Assembly (NCBI RefSeq): GCF_949987515.2
Contig: NC_082694.2
Location: 64,106,080 to 64,170,079 of the forward strand
Direction of reading: 5' to 3'
Origin: Delphinus delphis
Taxonomy: Eukaryota; Chordata; Mammalia; Artiodactyla; Delphinidae
DNA: 64,000 bases
Within the stretch, counting starts at the first letter, position 1. Every line of letters begins with the position of its first letter. A model generated the notes under the pieces. It was given only the letters and a program-made list of their open reading frames with translations, did no database searches and was not told where the DNA came from. The position numbers and the translations under genes are program-made. Positions 1 through 13,059 of the stretch are shown here, piece by piece.

Positions 1-970
1 AAGAATTACAACTCAATAAGGGGAAAGCCCAGTAAACAAATGGGCAAAATATTGAACAGACATTTCACTAAGGAAAATATACAGGTAGCCAGTGTGTGCA
101 CTAAAAACCATTCACCATCATTAGTCATCAAGGAAATGCAAATGAAAAACACAGTGAGATACCACGATACACTCCTAAGGAAGATAAATATTCAAAGGAC
201 TGACAATATCATATGCTGGCACAGATACGGAGCAACCAGAACTCTCTCATCCACTCTTAGTGGGAGAGTCAAATAGTAAAATCACTTTAGAAAAAGGTCT
301 GACAGTTACTTACCAACCTAACCAAACACCTACCTTACTACACAGCAATTCCACCCTTAGGTGTTTACCCAACAGAAGTGAAAGCATATGTCCACGCAAA
401 GACTAGAAACAATCTCTTGGTATTCAGCAGATGAATGGATAAACAAACTGGTGGATTATACAAAGGAATACTACTCAACAATGAAAAGGAATGAACTACT
501 TATTCAGATGATAGTATGAATGAATCTCAAAAACAGTACAGAGAGTAAAAGAAGCCTTATAAAAAAGGTATACACTGCATGTACGATTCCATTTATACAA
601 AGTCTTAGAATAGGGAAAACTAATAATGAAAAGAGCAGAAGAGCAGTTTTCTCTGGGGTAGAAAGTAGGATTAAGTGGGAAAAGGCATGAAGAGACCTCC
701 TAGGTAACATGTATACATTTCTCAAAATTCAAAGGGCACATGTAAGAATTGTGCTTTTCAGTGCACGTAAAATTTACATTTAAGTGATAAGCCAATATTG
801 ACTCTACGTAGTGATATGTATGCTAAAGCATTTACAGGTAAAAACATACTGATGATGTAGCATCTTAGTCTGAAAAGCATCAAGAAACCGGGATGGATTG
901 ATGGATGAACACTGTAGTTCCAAGGTAGAAAAACCACGATGAGATTTGTTAGGAAAATGAAATTATTCAT
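1..970 (+). mobile_element. Old L1 fragment (ORF2 3' part and 3' region)
   Basis: The first 300 bases resemble degraded L1 ORF2: a short frame with FTKENIQVAS then a stretch like SLVIKEMQMKNTVRYHDT, the usual L1 segment before the C-terminal region. Bases 360-520 continue with the WINKLVDYTKEYYS-like region, and 640-970 look like an eroded L1M 3' end. Many stops and indels make it non-functional. It runs off the left edge. Confidence 0.7.
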
Positions 971-1515
971 AAATATAGACTAAATTATACTCCATAACCA
1001 CTTTGGGGAATAATTAGGGACAAAGTAATCAAAGTGAAAGGAACATGCCAACCCAAACTAGTAGTTCCTCCATCTCAGTACCAGGCAAAAAGCCCCTTGG
1101 TATTGTTATACGATCTAATATAATCAAGTCCTTGGCTACAATTCATTTTCAGTTTTCATTTGTTCAACTGTCTCCAAGAGCCATTTCAGAAAAAAATCAT
1201 AAAAATATCATTTTTATTTTTAAAAAAGCTGCCACACACAATAAAATTCCAGCTGCTGTAAAACATGAGTTTTTTAAAAATATAAACACTATATTTTAAC
1301 TTGAAAACCAGAAGCCTTTCTGACCTCCTAACTTTCCTTTGAAAATGAAAATAATCCTCCCTCTGATCACTTTGCTATTGAAGACCACAAATATTTCAGT
1401 CTTATCCATCAGAAACGCATTTCCACAAAAAAAACTGAATTTTAAATTCAGTGCTACAAATGGCATGTAGAAGTCCCCTCCCATCTCTGCCCCGCCCCCG
1501 CATACATCACAGTCA

Positions 1516-1516
<1 letters not shown>
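971..1516. other. Unassigned AT-rich intron
   Basis: I see no repeat or coding signal that I recognise here. Short open frames lack codon structure or splice context. Confidence 0.5.

Positions 1517-1562
<46 letters not shown>
1517..1562. repeat. (CA)n microsatellite
   Basis: About 23 uninterrupted CA units, directly readable. The cysteine/valine run seen on the minus strand is a translation of this repeat. The length makes it likely to be polymorphic. Confidence 0.97.
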
Positions 1563-1565
<3 letters not shown>

Positions 1566-4130
1566 CAAGATCATTTACACACAAGCCCAAGTTAAAACGT
1601 AAACCTTAATGGCAAAATAATTGTGCCATTATACTTAGTGCTTAAATTATTCCCAATAAGAAGCAAAAGCAACACGTTACTAACATCCACTTACCCTGAA
1701 TGCATTTATTCCTACAGATATTAGAATTAAATATCTGTGTGTGTTCTAGGACTAGTGAACTTTAAAAGGGGTAAGTCAAAAGAAAAGAGATCCGTATTAC
1801 CATTGTCATTTAGTCTCTCCACATTTATTTCCTCTCAACCTGCTTTTCACAGTTTCAGAAACCCAAATTCTCAACCCATCATGCACCAGCCTGTAAACTA
1901 ACTTAATAATCCCTGGTTTTAGAACTTGAACAGTAGAAGGGTAAAGCATGTGGGAGTGAAAGTCTGCAGTTTAAAAATAGGCCTATGTGCACAGTCCAAA
2001 GTCAGCTTGCAAGAGAGGAACTATGAAGAATTTCTAATACTGCCTGAACCAACATCTAGAAGAAGTTGGATCTCTTTTTCCAAACTTCTCTTGCCTATTT
2101 TCTTTTTTAAAGAACTGAATGAAAGGCCAGTCGGCCTGCCAGAAGTCTAGGAATAGACTGTCTTCATATTTGCCATAGACGTATCTGAAGTCTTGAAGGC
2201 ATTTCTCTGTTTTTCAGGGATGTGTCTGATTTATATTCAGAAATTCACACCATTTTCCTCTGTCTCGGTGAAAAAGCTTTTATGCTCTTATTTTATTGCC
2301 CCCAAGTTAGTTTCAAAAATCCACTATAATTATATGCTGAAGGAAAAACATTCTCCCCTCCTGCAAAATCATCTTACGATTTCCTTACCTATCTGGTATA
2401 TGAACATGTGAATACCCCTAACTGAATGTATCCCTGTACATTTCCCACCTCTTTAGACCCAGACTTCCTAACCACAAGCCTCTCAAATCTGAAGGCTAAG
2501 AGTGAGAGTGTTTGGCTCAGCTGTTTTAGTCCTATAGAGGTTCTCTGTCTTACATCTAGATTTTTCAGTTCAACCAGTACACTGGGCACTGTGGTCCTAG
2601 CAAGTCTAAACAAAAAAAGGAGTCCCTTTAAGGTGTTTGAAATTAGACCCCAAGGCTCACTTGAGGCTTCCACATTCATTCTTCTGATTTATGGGTCTCA
2701 TTACTGGGGATGGCTGAAATAGCTCTCTTCTTTCTCTCCACCAGTGGCTTCAAAGCACTGTACGCTTGGTTACCCAAGTACATTAAAACTAATTTAAATC
2801 ATCTTAAGCACCAGTGTGCTCAACAAACCAGAAAAGACCCTGGAATCCAAAATATATGGTCACATTTTATACTTAACGGGACACAAAGTAGCAAATCCAT
2901 CAACATAATGGTATGGCTTGTTATGGGCACAGGCAAGACATTTCTTAAACATTGTACTACCTAATTCTGCCTTTTAAAGATGAAATTCACATCATCCTTC
3001 AGCTCCTGAAAGGCAAACTTAAATTAATGATGATCACTTATAAAGGATAACTCCAAGTGACCGTGAATGTGTATGGCTGTGAGAAGATAAATGCCTGTAT
3101 TTGTGTAAACCACAGGTAAAATTAACAAGCTGGCAGCATTTTCCATCTTCTCCTTGAAGCACTGTCATTTCAATGCACACCTCGTGTCACTTCCTGAGCT
3201 TAAAAGGAAATGCTTTTTCTCCTGCTACACTTACACTAAACTGACATTCTCAACATAAAATAAAAATAGGAACAATTCAATTACTACCAGTTAAACAGAG
3301 TTTCTGGAATCAAAAGTATAACCAAAACACTTGACACTGCTTTTCTGTGCTAAAAATCATATCAAAATACGAAATTCAATAAAAATTGCTTCTTAATGTG
3401 CTATTAATAAATTATCAACTTGAAATGCAGATATGCAAAATTGATCTTGTGTATTTATTATATAGCAATTATGTATGATTCCATATCTAGAAAAATATTC
3501 CAGAACATTCACATTTTTGAAAAAAATGCTTGATTTAATGGGAAGAACTAGGTTTAAAAGTTATTCAAGTCGTTTTATTTCTGGCTTTGCTTAGGCAAAT
3601 CACACTTTGGAAGATTTAGTTTCTCATCTGTAATGGAGGTAGGTTAAGTCATTTCCAATTTCATCTAGGCCTCTAAGAATCTATAATCAATGGTCTTTTG
3701 CAGGCATTAATCTCTTTCAAATAATAGCTTTTAATGCTAAATATAATTCCATTACTAAATTCTTACTACTTTCATAAATATTGGCAAATTTCTATATACT
3801 TCCTTGTAGATAGTTATTACTGGTCTCCAAGAACTTTAGATACACCGTAAAACACTTCTCATTTAACAGTTACCACTTTGAGGAAGTGGAGAAGTCCAGG
3901 TATACCGAGGCCAAAGTAACTAGAATCCAAAGATAGAAACATTTCTAGGTTTCTAACTCTTTACCTAGGAATCAAGTTGAAAGAGCTCCCAATGGCCAAA
4001 GGTGGGATAATTTGAACAAAATAATGATCATATAACCGGAAGAATAAAATGAGGCTAAATTAACATAAATAAATGATTGAATAACTAAGTGGGGAAGAAG
4101 GGACAGACCCTTGATTTACAAATAACGTAT
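1563..4130. other. Unassigned intron sequence
   Basis: AT-rich sequence with no confidently recognised element. Short frames at 2389-2722 on both strands overlap each other and lack splice sites, so they are taken as chance. Confidence 0.45.
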
Positions 4131-4139
4131 GAAGATATG

Positions 4140-4790
4140 TCCCTGCTCCCTTCCCCCTCCAGAGAGACAGCTTAATTCCCCTTTCCTTGAGTGTGGATGG
4201 CATTCAGTGATTTGCCTCCAAAGCACAGAGTATGAAATGTGGAAACATTAATTATACAGTGGAAGAATCTGGCAGACAATACCTTAACCAAGTGGTCAAG
4301 ATAAATATCACCAGTGATAATTCAAGTTCCTTTCTCAAACACTCTCATACGATGTGATGAAAACGGCACTTTACCTTTGCAGTATTCTTCTCCCAAACCC
4401 ATAATCCTAGTCTAGTCATAAGAAAGCACTGATAAACCCAAATTTACAGACATCCTACAAAATACTTTCAAAAGTGTCCAGGGAAGACTGAAAAACTGTC
4501 GATTACAGGAGATTAAGGAGACATGACAACTGAGTGTGAAGTGTTATCCTGTCCTGGAACAGAAAAAGGACATTAATGGAAAAACTAGTGCAGTCAGAAT
4601 GAAATCTATACAGTCTGTAACACTACACCAATGTGAGTTTTAGTTTTCACAAATGTACAATCATTATACAAAATGTAACATTAGAAGAAACTAGGTAAAG
4701 ATAGGGGAACTCCCACTATTATCCTTGCAAGTTTTCTGAAAAACTAAAGTTATTCCAACTACAGTTTATTAATATTAATAAATCAAGATG
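4140..4790 (+). mobile_element. Old L1M-type 3' UTR
   Basis: The block includes gatgtgatgaaaacggcact, cccataatcctagtctagtc, ggagacatgacaactgagtg and gaacagaaaaaggacattaa, in the order found in the 3' UTR of ancient mammalian L1 elements, and it ends near 4790. It contains no coding potential. Subfamily not resolved. Confidence 0.65.
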
Positions 4791-4870
4791 TTCTTTAAAC
4801 ATTTAGAGTCAAATGTTTTACATGGTGACTCAGACTCCATGAAAACTCACTGAACTAAAATATGCCAATA

Positions 4871-5037
4871 TGGGACTTCCCTGGTGGTCCAGTGGGTAAG
4901 ACCCCATGCTCCCAATGCAGGGGGTCCAGGTTTGATCCCTGGTCAGGGAACTAGATCCCACATGCATGCCGCAACTAAGAAGTCCGCGTGCCGCAACTAA
5001 GACCCGACACAGCCAAAATAAATAAATATATATTTTT
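4871..5037 (+). mobile_element. Short CHR-type SINE (older, CHR-1-like)
   Basis: The tRNA-derived head gggacttccctggtggtcca is followed by the short body with repeated gccgcaactaag and an AAATAAATA tail. It is flanked by a 14-bp target-site duplication, aaaatatgccaata, at 4857-4870 and 5038-5051. It is shorter and more diverged than the GC-rich copies elsewhere in the window. Confidence 0.9.
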
Positions 5038-5051
5038 AAAATATGCCAATA

Positions 5052-5640
5052 ATCCAAGGAATTTTGAAATATGCTGAATAAAATAAACATCTTAACACCT
5101 CAAAGATATTCCCTAAAGAAAATTTTGAGATACATTCGTTGCTTTAAAGCACTGTTTCATGATAACTCACGATTTTATGGAATTATAAAGTAAGAAAAGC
5201 CTCCCATTTTCCATAAAGGAAAACTCTCCCCAATGCCAGATATCTACTAGGTACTTGGACTTCCTCACCTTTAACTCCAGGTCTGAACTATAAAGGGAGG
5301 ACTGAGAAAGGAATGCAGAAAATTGTCAAGTCAATGACCTCATGGAGAAAGTATCTTCCTGAAAGTCAAATAAGGGAGAACACTGAGACTGAACCTCGTG
5401 TGTAATCTGAGATTTCCCACAACACAAGGAGTCTGTCATTTGCGCCCTAGTCAGACATCTGCTTAGGCGATGCACTGAGTGATCTGTGCCCCCTTCCCTG
5501 CCTGTCTGCACAGGTGAGAGAAGTGGAGAACCCAGCGAATGGAGAGGTGAGCTGTGAGACGAACAGCCTGCCCTTCTGTCAACTGTAGGGCAAAGAAGAG
5601 TGCCCATCCCATGAGTCAAGTGGACAATCACAGAAAATGA
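5052..5640. other. Unassigned intron sequence
   Basis: No recognisable repeat. A 109-codon open frame on the minus strand (5326-5655) has no homologue that I recognise and no splice context. Confidence 0.45.
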
Positions 5641-5649
5641 GCAGGGCGG

Positions 5650-6155
5650 TGACAACGTTCTGTGTTTGCCCTAGTGTTTTCTTCTTCCTGGGCACCTAGA
5701 GGGACTACATTTCCCAGCCTTCCTTGAAGTTAGGTCAGGACCTTGTAAGTTCTCCCCAATGGACATGTGAGCGGAAATAACCCTCTAATTCTAGTTATAG
5801 GCAAGTAAGAGTGGGTGTGAGATAACAATATACTAAACCGAATGAGTTGTACACTTTAAAACTAGTGAATTGTGTGGCATGTTAATACTATCTTTAAAAA
5901 GATGTTACGGGGTGGGGGAAAACGTGGGTGTGAGTCTCTAAGCTCTCTCTCCTGAACTCAGAGTTGGAAGCAAAGAACTACAAGATGAGGGGCTGCAGAG
6001 TGGAAGCAACTGGGCCTTTGATTCACTATTGGAGAAGAGCCAGCATGGTGAGCCACAAGTGCCACATTGGACTATGACATGAATGTGATAAGCTATTGAG
6101 ACTGTATTTGTTATTACAGCGAAACTTGGTCTATCCTCATTAATGTAAAGATAGC
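5650..6155 (+). mobile_element. Ancient LTR (MaLR/ERVL-like) with an L1-tail fragment inside
   Basis: ctacatttcccagccttcct, the following segment on ground left by tccccaatggacatgtgagc, and a 3' part with agctattgagactgtatttg and gttattacagcgaaac resemble old mammalian LTRs. About 5820-5910 (gagttgtacactttaaaact) looks like an L1 3' tail inserted within it. No internal retroviral gene is visible. Confidence 0.5.
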
Positions 6156-8340
6156 TTAAGCTTCCTTGCTTAGTATCCTACTAAAGGTGGTTACTCATAG
6201 ATACCACCAATGGACACTCATTTCTTACTCATCCCTCCACCCTGCCCCAAACCTCAGAAGACTGAAAGTAGACCATGCACCACTTCCTTCTTCCATCAAC
6301 CTAGCCCCAACTCTCAACAGAGACTGAAAGAGAAGGAGAATTTTTTAGTCTAGTTTGGGATTGGAGTTTTAAAACTGAAAGAGACCCAAAAATCATGGAC
6401 TCTGACCAAGATGGTAGATTTTAACAAAGCATAATTCTAAAATGGCAATTATGAAAAATAAAACCATTTATTGTTAAAGACTCCTCGATAAACCTATTTC
6501 CCTTAGCATCTCAGTCTCTGCTTTGTCCTGTATCTTGGCTCTACGTGTTTTTCTTTTAGACAATATAAGTTTATTGTCGATAAAAAGCGTGGTTGCCAAA
6601 TAGTAAATCAGGTCCCTAGACTCACACATAACACCAGACACTGACTATTTGGGTTTTTCTAAAACACATTTCTCCTAGATTTCAATAAAGGAGTTTCTTT
6701 GTTTTGTCCAACATGTTCCCATTCAGTTTTGGATAGAAAATGTTTAAATATGTCTAGAGAACCTAATTTAATCTTAGCTAGATATGAACATTAAAAATGG
6801 TTCACAATTTAATGAACATTAGCAGACACCTCTTTCAAAGAATCAGTGCACCATTAAAAATGTTTTCACCTAAAGTTTCCCAAATACCACACATGCATAT
6901 ATTTGGCCATCAGTAAAATCTGGATTATGAGCGCTCATGGTTATTTCCCATAACAACGGTCATATGACATGGCCTTCCACTGGAGAGCCAGAAAGCTGCC
7001 TTGGTCCTGGCTGAAGTGTCATGGCTCTGGACAAAAAAACACATGGAATGCCACATGAGCTTGTCCGCCTGAGGCACAGGCATGAGACCAGGCTGAAACC
7101 CTAAAAGTCAGCGACTATAAAACTGGACTGAGATATGCAAAGCTGACTCCCAGCTTCACACACATCTGTTTAAAATTCAAACAGCTTGTGCAAACCATGG
7201 ATCGGTATTCCAATAAAACTGCAAAGGGCTGTATTCATTTAAAAAGAAAATGAACGTATGTGCCCATGTCTTTGGGTTCAACATTTCCTGGGGAGAGTTG
7301 ACAGGCCTACTAGGACTGAGATGCTTGTAAGCCTAGCAGAATGAACAAGGTGTGGGAACAGAAATCAGCCGGCTTTTGATTAGAAATCACCAGCATCCCC
7401 GGGCCCATGACACACCATGCAGGAGGCCAAGGCTGCAGACCCCCAGCAGCTTCACACAGATCATAAAACTTGGCGACACCAGCTCTGGGAACCCAAGAGT
7501 AGCCCTAAGTGCAAGTGAGCCATCACACACAAAACCCTGCTCTGAGGCAATGCTGATATATTGACAGGTATATCCAGAGAATTCTCAATATCAGCAGAAG
7601 CAGCACCGCCATAGCTGGGATGAAGGCGGTTACCTACCTGCTTTCACAGCACTTTCCCTGCCTTAACTCACTGAACTTCACAGTAAGACTGAAGAGTGAC
7701 CGTGCTCATCTTCTGGCTGAAGAAACTTCATCAAAAGGTTCAATAACTTGCCCAGATTATAAAGCTAGGATGAGGCAAAGAAGAAACCTGACCCCAAGAG
7801 TTCTAAATTCAGAGCCTTTTCCCTAGACCAAAGCTCTCATACCCCACTTTCAGGACATTCAGGTGACAACATAGGTTCAAAGATATCTGCATGATCTTAT
7901 ACACAGAATAACTTCTATTCTTTGAGTGGCTGTCAAAAGGTAAGTAGTAGCATCTCGGTCTCTGTCTGGAAAAAACTGATTCCAGAAACAGTACACAACT
8001 CATCTATATGTTGGCTATCAAAATGTGTAAGTCAGTTAGTGATTATATATTCGTTAAAAATATATAGGACTCCAATTTTTTTTTTTTTAATGGTGGTAGT
8101 TGAGGATCCTGAATCCAGCCAGGTATATAAGCCCATGAGGTTAGATGATCTCCACTCCTAGCTTCGCAGTAAGGTTTCTGATTGTGTTTGTTTTAAAGCT
8201 GCATTAACTCGGTCTATCAAGCCCTCAAAATGGGGCTAGTTCAAACTGAGATGAAAAGTGTAAAACTACACACTGGTTTTCAAGACTTAACATAGAAAAG
8301 CTGCTGTAAGATCTCATTCTCTATTGATCACATGAAATAA
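6156..8340. other. Unassigned intron sequence
   Basis: Mostly AT-rich DNA without a pattern I recognise. Several frames of 60-80 codons exist but look random. Confidence 0.45.
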
Positions 8341-8354
8341 AGTTTTAGATATGT

Positions 8355-8480
8355 GGGGTTACACAAAGTGTATTACTGAACAATTTCATCTTTTTGCTTT
8401 TTAATGTGGCTACTAGGAAACTTAAAATTACATACGTGGCTCTCATCATATTACTACCGGACAGTGCTATCCTGAAGGCA
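8355..8480. mobile_element. Fragment of an old non-autonomous DNA transposon (hAT-like)
   Basis: aatgtggctactaggaaact followed by ttacatacgtggctctcatc and ccggacagtgctatcctga resembles the end of a common mammalian hAT-type element. It overlaps a 170-codon minus-strand frame, which I therefore do not call a gene. Tentative. Confidence 0.4.
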
Positions 8481-9083
8481 GAATTCACCATCAAAACTGT
8501 CGCTACCAGAGATGGCATTAACAGGCCTCGCAGAACCTCTGCAAGGCTTTCCCTCCTTCCCTCCCAGCTGCCAGAGCCTCGCCAGCAGGGCACAGCCCTG
8601 CCTCCTTCAATAAAAGACCCCCTCCTTCTCAACAGTCCAGCCCACACCTCCCAGACTCTCAGATAAGCAGGGGCCTCACTCAATCTGTGGGGCACGGCCT
8701 TCTCTCCTTCCTCTTCCCCCTCTCCTGTCATTGCTGCCACCCTTGCCAGTGCAGGAAAGACTGAGGGGTGTTTCAGGGATTTTTCAGTCTCTGAGACCAG
8801 GATGATTTTGTAAATAAGTTCCAGCACATTTCCTTTTGTATGCCAATGGCCTACCAACTTTTATGATCATGTACCACATCAGAAATAAAGTTTAGCCTAA
8901 CCCCCAATATATGGTTATTTACAAATTATATACATGTTTACTGCATTAATATGTACATTATATATCAAATACAAATTTGGAAAGCTGAGATAAAGATGAA
9001 GTTAAGAATTTAAAAAAACATTTTGCTTTATCTTTTTTGTCTCACCAAAAACATTTCAGTGACTGCCACGTGACCATCTGCTT
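8481..9083. other. Unassigned sequence with a C/T-rich stretch
   Basis: 8530-8730 is pyrimidine-rich on the plus strand. No gene or repeat family was recognised. Confidence 0.4.
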
Positions 9084-9095
9084 CATTTTTGTTTT

Positions 9096-9303
9096 GTTTT
9101 GTTTTGTTTTTGTGGTACGCGGGCCTCTCACTGTTGTGGCATCTCCCGTTGCAGAGCACAGGCTCCGGACACGCAGGCTCAGCGGCCATGGCTCAAGGGC
9201 CTAGCCGTTCGGCGGCATGTGGGATCTTCCCGGACCGGGGCACAAACCCGTGTCCCCTGCATCGGCAGGTGGACTCTCAACCACTGCACCACCAGGGAAG
9301 CCC
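9096..9303 (-). mobile_element. CHR-type SINE (toothed-whale type)
   Basis: Reverse-oriented copy: T-rich tail at the left, the gcgggcctctcactgttgtg segment, the gtgggatcttcccggaccgg segment and the head ending ccaccagggaagccc. The target-site duplication is catttttgtttt at 9084-9095 and 9304-9315. The tail contains TTTTG units. The short frames over it are translations of the SINE. Confidence 0.95.
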
Positions 9304-9315
9304 CATTTTTGTTTT

Positions 9316-10480
9316 TTAAATCTTGGTTTAACACTTTTCCGATAGAGCAACTCAAAGGCCTAAGTTCAGTGTATTTCAATATTCAGCTTCAAGGTCTGGT
9401 TTAGCTAAAACAGACACCTGACAAAGACAGACCCAGAAAGAAACGTGCTTCCAAAAACCTCATGTTTCAGTCTCATACACTAATTACTCAAAAGCTTAAA
9501 ACAAAATTAAAATTAGTAGCTTTCCTTTTTCCCATCACTCGATTGGTCTTGCAAACTAATTGGAAGATGTTTTAATTCAGTTTGAAAACCTTTGGAAGAT
9601 TTTGGTTTGTTTCCAAGGGTTAACTGTGCAGATATGAGTTTTATACATAAACACAACTACCGTTTTCACCAATGAAAATCACCTAACGATGGAAGTATTT
9701 CCATATACTTATTTTATCAATGTTCTCTCCACAATTAAGTATTTGCAAGGCAATAGTACCATAGCCATGTACTACGTAAAAGGCCAGCAATTTTGAAATG
9801 CCCGTCTCTGCAAGAAAAATTCTTAATCCACATTCAACAACTCTCCTTTAAGTAATTTGCTCCAGTTACCAATTGTGGTACAAAAGATTACCATGATCAC
9901 CACCCCATATCATTATAAAGTACAGTAAGATTTTTTTTTTTTTGGCCTTTTAAAATGGTATAATCTGTAAATCTTTTCAGTTGGGTAGAGAGAAACTTCT
10001 ATCAACGAAGTCAGCCCACCTGTGGGCAGAATGTACACTCTTCCCTTGAAATGCTCAGGCTGCACGCCCTGCCACTGACCATCTGGCATTTGGACCACAT
10101 GAAGGCATCAGGGTCAGTCTGTATGCTGCTTATCAGTAAAGTTTAATTCCTATTTTTAGATACAAGTGTGTATAAGTAGAAAGTCTACTTTTTTTTTCTT
10201 GCATCCTAATGGCAAGTCTTACACAAGTGAGGTACTCACACCTCAGACCTTGGAAAGAGCTGTTGTAGGTATCACTGTGCCAGGCAAACATTTAACTGCT
10301 GCAACCACTTCTAACCCAGCTTGTTTTACTCTTCTAGCAGAGGCCAACAACACTGTTCTCTGGAAGAAACCTGGAGCATCTGTACCGCACTCCCAGAATC
10401 CCGTCGTGGTTCTGTCTTTCCTGCCAGTACTTGGCTGCACTGTAAGGAATGGGTTCAATTATGGTCATACACCTCCTCGT
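9316..10480. other. Unassigned intron sequence
   Basis: No recognised repeat. An open frame at 10166-10489 (+) contains NTVLWKKPGASVPHSQNP, which I do not recognise. It has no splice context that would make it an exon. Confidence 0.4.
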
Positions 10481-10499
10481 ACTAAATAAACGCTCTTAG

Positions 10500-11180
10500 C
10501 CTCTTTCCACCAAGACAATTCCACCTGAAATCCTCCGCTTCCAAACTCCTGATGGCCCTTTTGTTCTCTTTACAAGAGACCTCTGGAATCTACCACTCCA
10601 GAATGGTGCCAGGTAACAGCACTACGGTTCTTACCTTATTCAGAGCCATAGTGCTGGGTTTATAACCACATAGGTTTTTTTTAAGTTTTTTCCTTTAACA
10701 ACTCTATTTAGTAAGAGGTCCAAGCGCTTTTCCTTTGGAACATTTAAAAAGATCTTCTAGAAAAAAAGGTATAAATAAATACTGTGAACATGGAGTCTGA
10801 GTCAGAATCATCTGACCTTAACCCCCTTTTCGTCTCTACAACACATGACCCCCCAACCAGGTTTTCCCAAAATGTCGTTTCATTTATGTCGTATTCTCAA
10901 CCTTGCTTGCATCTGATTCCCCTAATAGGAATACTCCATGTGAAACAGGCTCAGATCATTTTCTCCCTAAATTTCCTCCCGTGAGCAAGTGCTTACATAT
11001 TTTCCCCCAACTAAAATGCCATTTCCTCTACTTTCAGCCTCTTGAATACCACCCATCCATCCAGCTGTGGCTAAAACTTGCCACCCAGCCTACCGCTCTC
11101 CTCCTAACACAATCCCTTAGGCTTCATGCTCTGCTTGTAGACCCCTTGTCTTCTCAAAAAGATCATAATGTACACTGTCT
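10500..11180 (+). mobile_element. Possible L2 LINE remnant
   Basis: C/T-rich text with stop-broken frames resembling the 3' part of L2 (accttgcttgcatctgattc, cacccatccatccagctgtg, ttgtagaccccttgtcttct). Weakly supported. Confidence 0.35.
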
Positions 11181-11539
11181 TGTCTTCTCCAATATATAGC
11201 ATGGTACAGTGCATAAGTTAGGGTCACCCTATAAGTTGGGTTGATTTTTTATTAAACACAAAAATATAGTTTGTGTAATTATAGCTATATAACCAGGAAA
11301 ACACATTATCTGGGGTACTTCTTTTATTAAGTTAAAAAAGTTTTCTTGGCCAATTGTTAATCATGTTGGGAAGAGAGTCAAAGCTGCCTATACAAGAGCT
11401 AAAAAGACTCTAGGCTCAATCCCACTACTTGAATGTACACCTAATTTCATCTGACGCAGGACTTCCTGCCATAAGGCTTTCAAGTTGAGACACAGAATGT
11501 CTGCTGTGCCATCACTATAGTGAATTTGCCAAGCACGCC

Positions 11540-11710
11540 CTCTAGGGCAGTGCTTCACAGCTATTTGGGGATCAGAGGCCTCTTTGAGGCTGAGGAAAGC
11601 TATGTAACCATCCCCATAAAAATACTCATACACAAAAGTGTATGACAATGCCAAGGGAAAGGGGGGGTCAGATGCCCCAAAGGCCTTGAACCCCAGTAAA
11701 AGTAGAAGAA
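11540..11710. mobile_element. Fragment of an old DNA transposon
   Basis: gggcagtgcttcacagctat, gcctctttgaggctgaggaa and aagctatgtaaccatcccca resemble an old hAT-type MER element that includes the phrase ctttgagaatctgatgaaagc. It lies within the 116-codon minus-strand frame 11388-11738 and explains much of it. Confidence 0.4.
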
Positions 11711-11759
11711 GCTGCCTGGTTGGTTCTCCCAATGCCAAAGGGCCTGCAAGTCAGGTGAC

Positions 11760-12440
11760 AGAAAGGGAGAGTTTTAGCTGTACAGACTCCTTCCCAGAAA
11801 TTTTTATGTAATAAGCCAAATAATAAATTGGTGGGTTTTCTCAAGGAAAAACAATTACCAGTATAGATGTTGAAACTACATACATCATGTCAATATCGAG
11901 GCATAGATTAAGGCATTCTTACCCTTCCTTGAAGTATTGGATATCTGCTTAGATGACTCCCGGGTTACAGAAATAATTTGAGATCACCGCCCAGTGGTAT
12001 CGACCTCCCACTGGCCTTGCCTCACCCAGTACTGGGCTGAAAAGGATGAGCATCTAACAGCCTCCCTGCATTTCTTCTTGTTGTCGTGCAATTGCTTTTC
12101 TCATCAGAGTAAACCATCCCTTTGGCATTTCTAACCCTCCCAGCTTCCACTGGCAACTGAACAAATCCCTGTTTTCCTTTTTAGACTGAAGATCAAAGCC
12201 CCTCCTGTGCTTTCTGGCTTTTTTCTCTCTCTCCCTTTTCTCTGTCTTCCTGTTTCAAAACCACATTGAGGAAAAGCACACATTAAATGTCATCCTCACC
12301 ACTTGTGCTCCAGTCAGGATCAAAGTCCATTTCAGTTTTCCTTGGCAATCACTCCTAGATCATCTTCTTTGAAGCACTTTATAAACTATTTATATCAAAA
12401 GCCACTGAAAACCTAATTAACAAATCCTTGAAAAGGAAGT
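11760..12440. other. Unassigned intron sequence
   Basis: No gene or repeat that I recognise. 12060-12260 is C/T-rich. Confidence 0.4.
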
Positions 12441-12449
12441 TCTGTTCAA

Positions 12450-12800
12450 GATCAGTCATATCGATAATAAGAAAGCCAATAACCCAATTAAAAAAATGGG
12501 TGAAAGATCCAAACAGACATTTCACCAAAGAAGATATATGAAGGGCAAGTAAGCATACGAAAAAATGCTCAACATTTTTCTTTAGGAAAATTCACATTAA
12601 AACCAAAATAAGCAACCACTATACTCCTATTTAAAAGGCAGCAAGAAAAACTGACACTACCAAGTGCTGGTGAGGATGAGGAGCTACTGGAACTCACACT
12701 GCTGCTAGGAATACAAAACGGTAGAGTCACTGGAAAGTAGTTTGTCAGCTTCTTATAAAACTAAACATCCCCTTACCAAATGACCCTCATCCAGCTGACA
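12450..12800 (+). mobile_element. Old L1 ORF2 fragment
   Basis: Contains cccaattaaaaaaatgggtg, acagacatttcaccaaagaa and caagtgctggtgaggatgag, the hallmark order of the L1 ORF2 C-terminal region (N-Q-K-W-A-K-D, then H-F-T-K-E-D, then G-N-W-W). Frames are broken. Confidence 0.75.
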
Positions 12801-12894
12801 TAGTCAAAAAGATGCAAATAGATGTGCCTGGCACAAATTTCTATCATTGTATTTATCACATTGCACTATACTTTTCTCTGTGTGCTTGCATATA

Positions 12895-13057
12895 TAGTCA
12901 GCCCTCCATATCCAAGGGTTCCACAACTGTGGTTTCAACCAACCACGGATGGATCAGCAGAGGGCTGACTGTACTATAACATTTTACATAAGGGACTTGA
13001 GTATCCGAAGATTCTGGTCCTGGGACCAATCCCAGGGAAGTCTGAGGGATGACTGTA
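12895..13057. mobile_element. Tigger-type MITE (MER2-like), near complete
   Basis: Terminal inverted repeats tagtcagccctcc on the left and gagggatgactgta on the right. The interior includes ggtttcaaccaaccacggat and aagggacttgagtatccgaa, typical of MER2/Tigger non-autonomous elements. A TA dinucleotide lies on each side, as expected for this superfamily. Confidence 0.85.
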
Positions 13058-13059
13058 TA

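Noticed and set aside
1296..1574. Minus-strand frame with a long CVCVCV run
   Set aside because: It is a translation of the CA microsatellite.
8345..8857. 170-codon minus-strand open frame, the longest in the window
   Set aside because: Low-complexity E/G-rich middle from a C/T-rich plus strand and an old hAT fragment at one end. No family recognised.
9096..9303. tRNA-like sequence in the SINE heads
   Set aside because: CHR SINEs derive from a tRNA gene, but the copies are retroposed and degenerate. No functional tRNA is claimed.
11388..11738. 116-codon minus-strand open frame with a leucine-rich start
   Set aside because: The middle overlaps a recognisable DNA-transposon fragment, and there is no promoter, splice or homology signal. 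The apparent signal peptide is composition.
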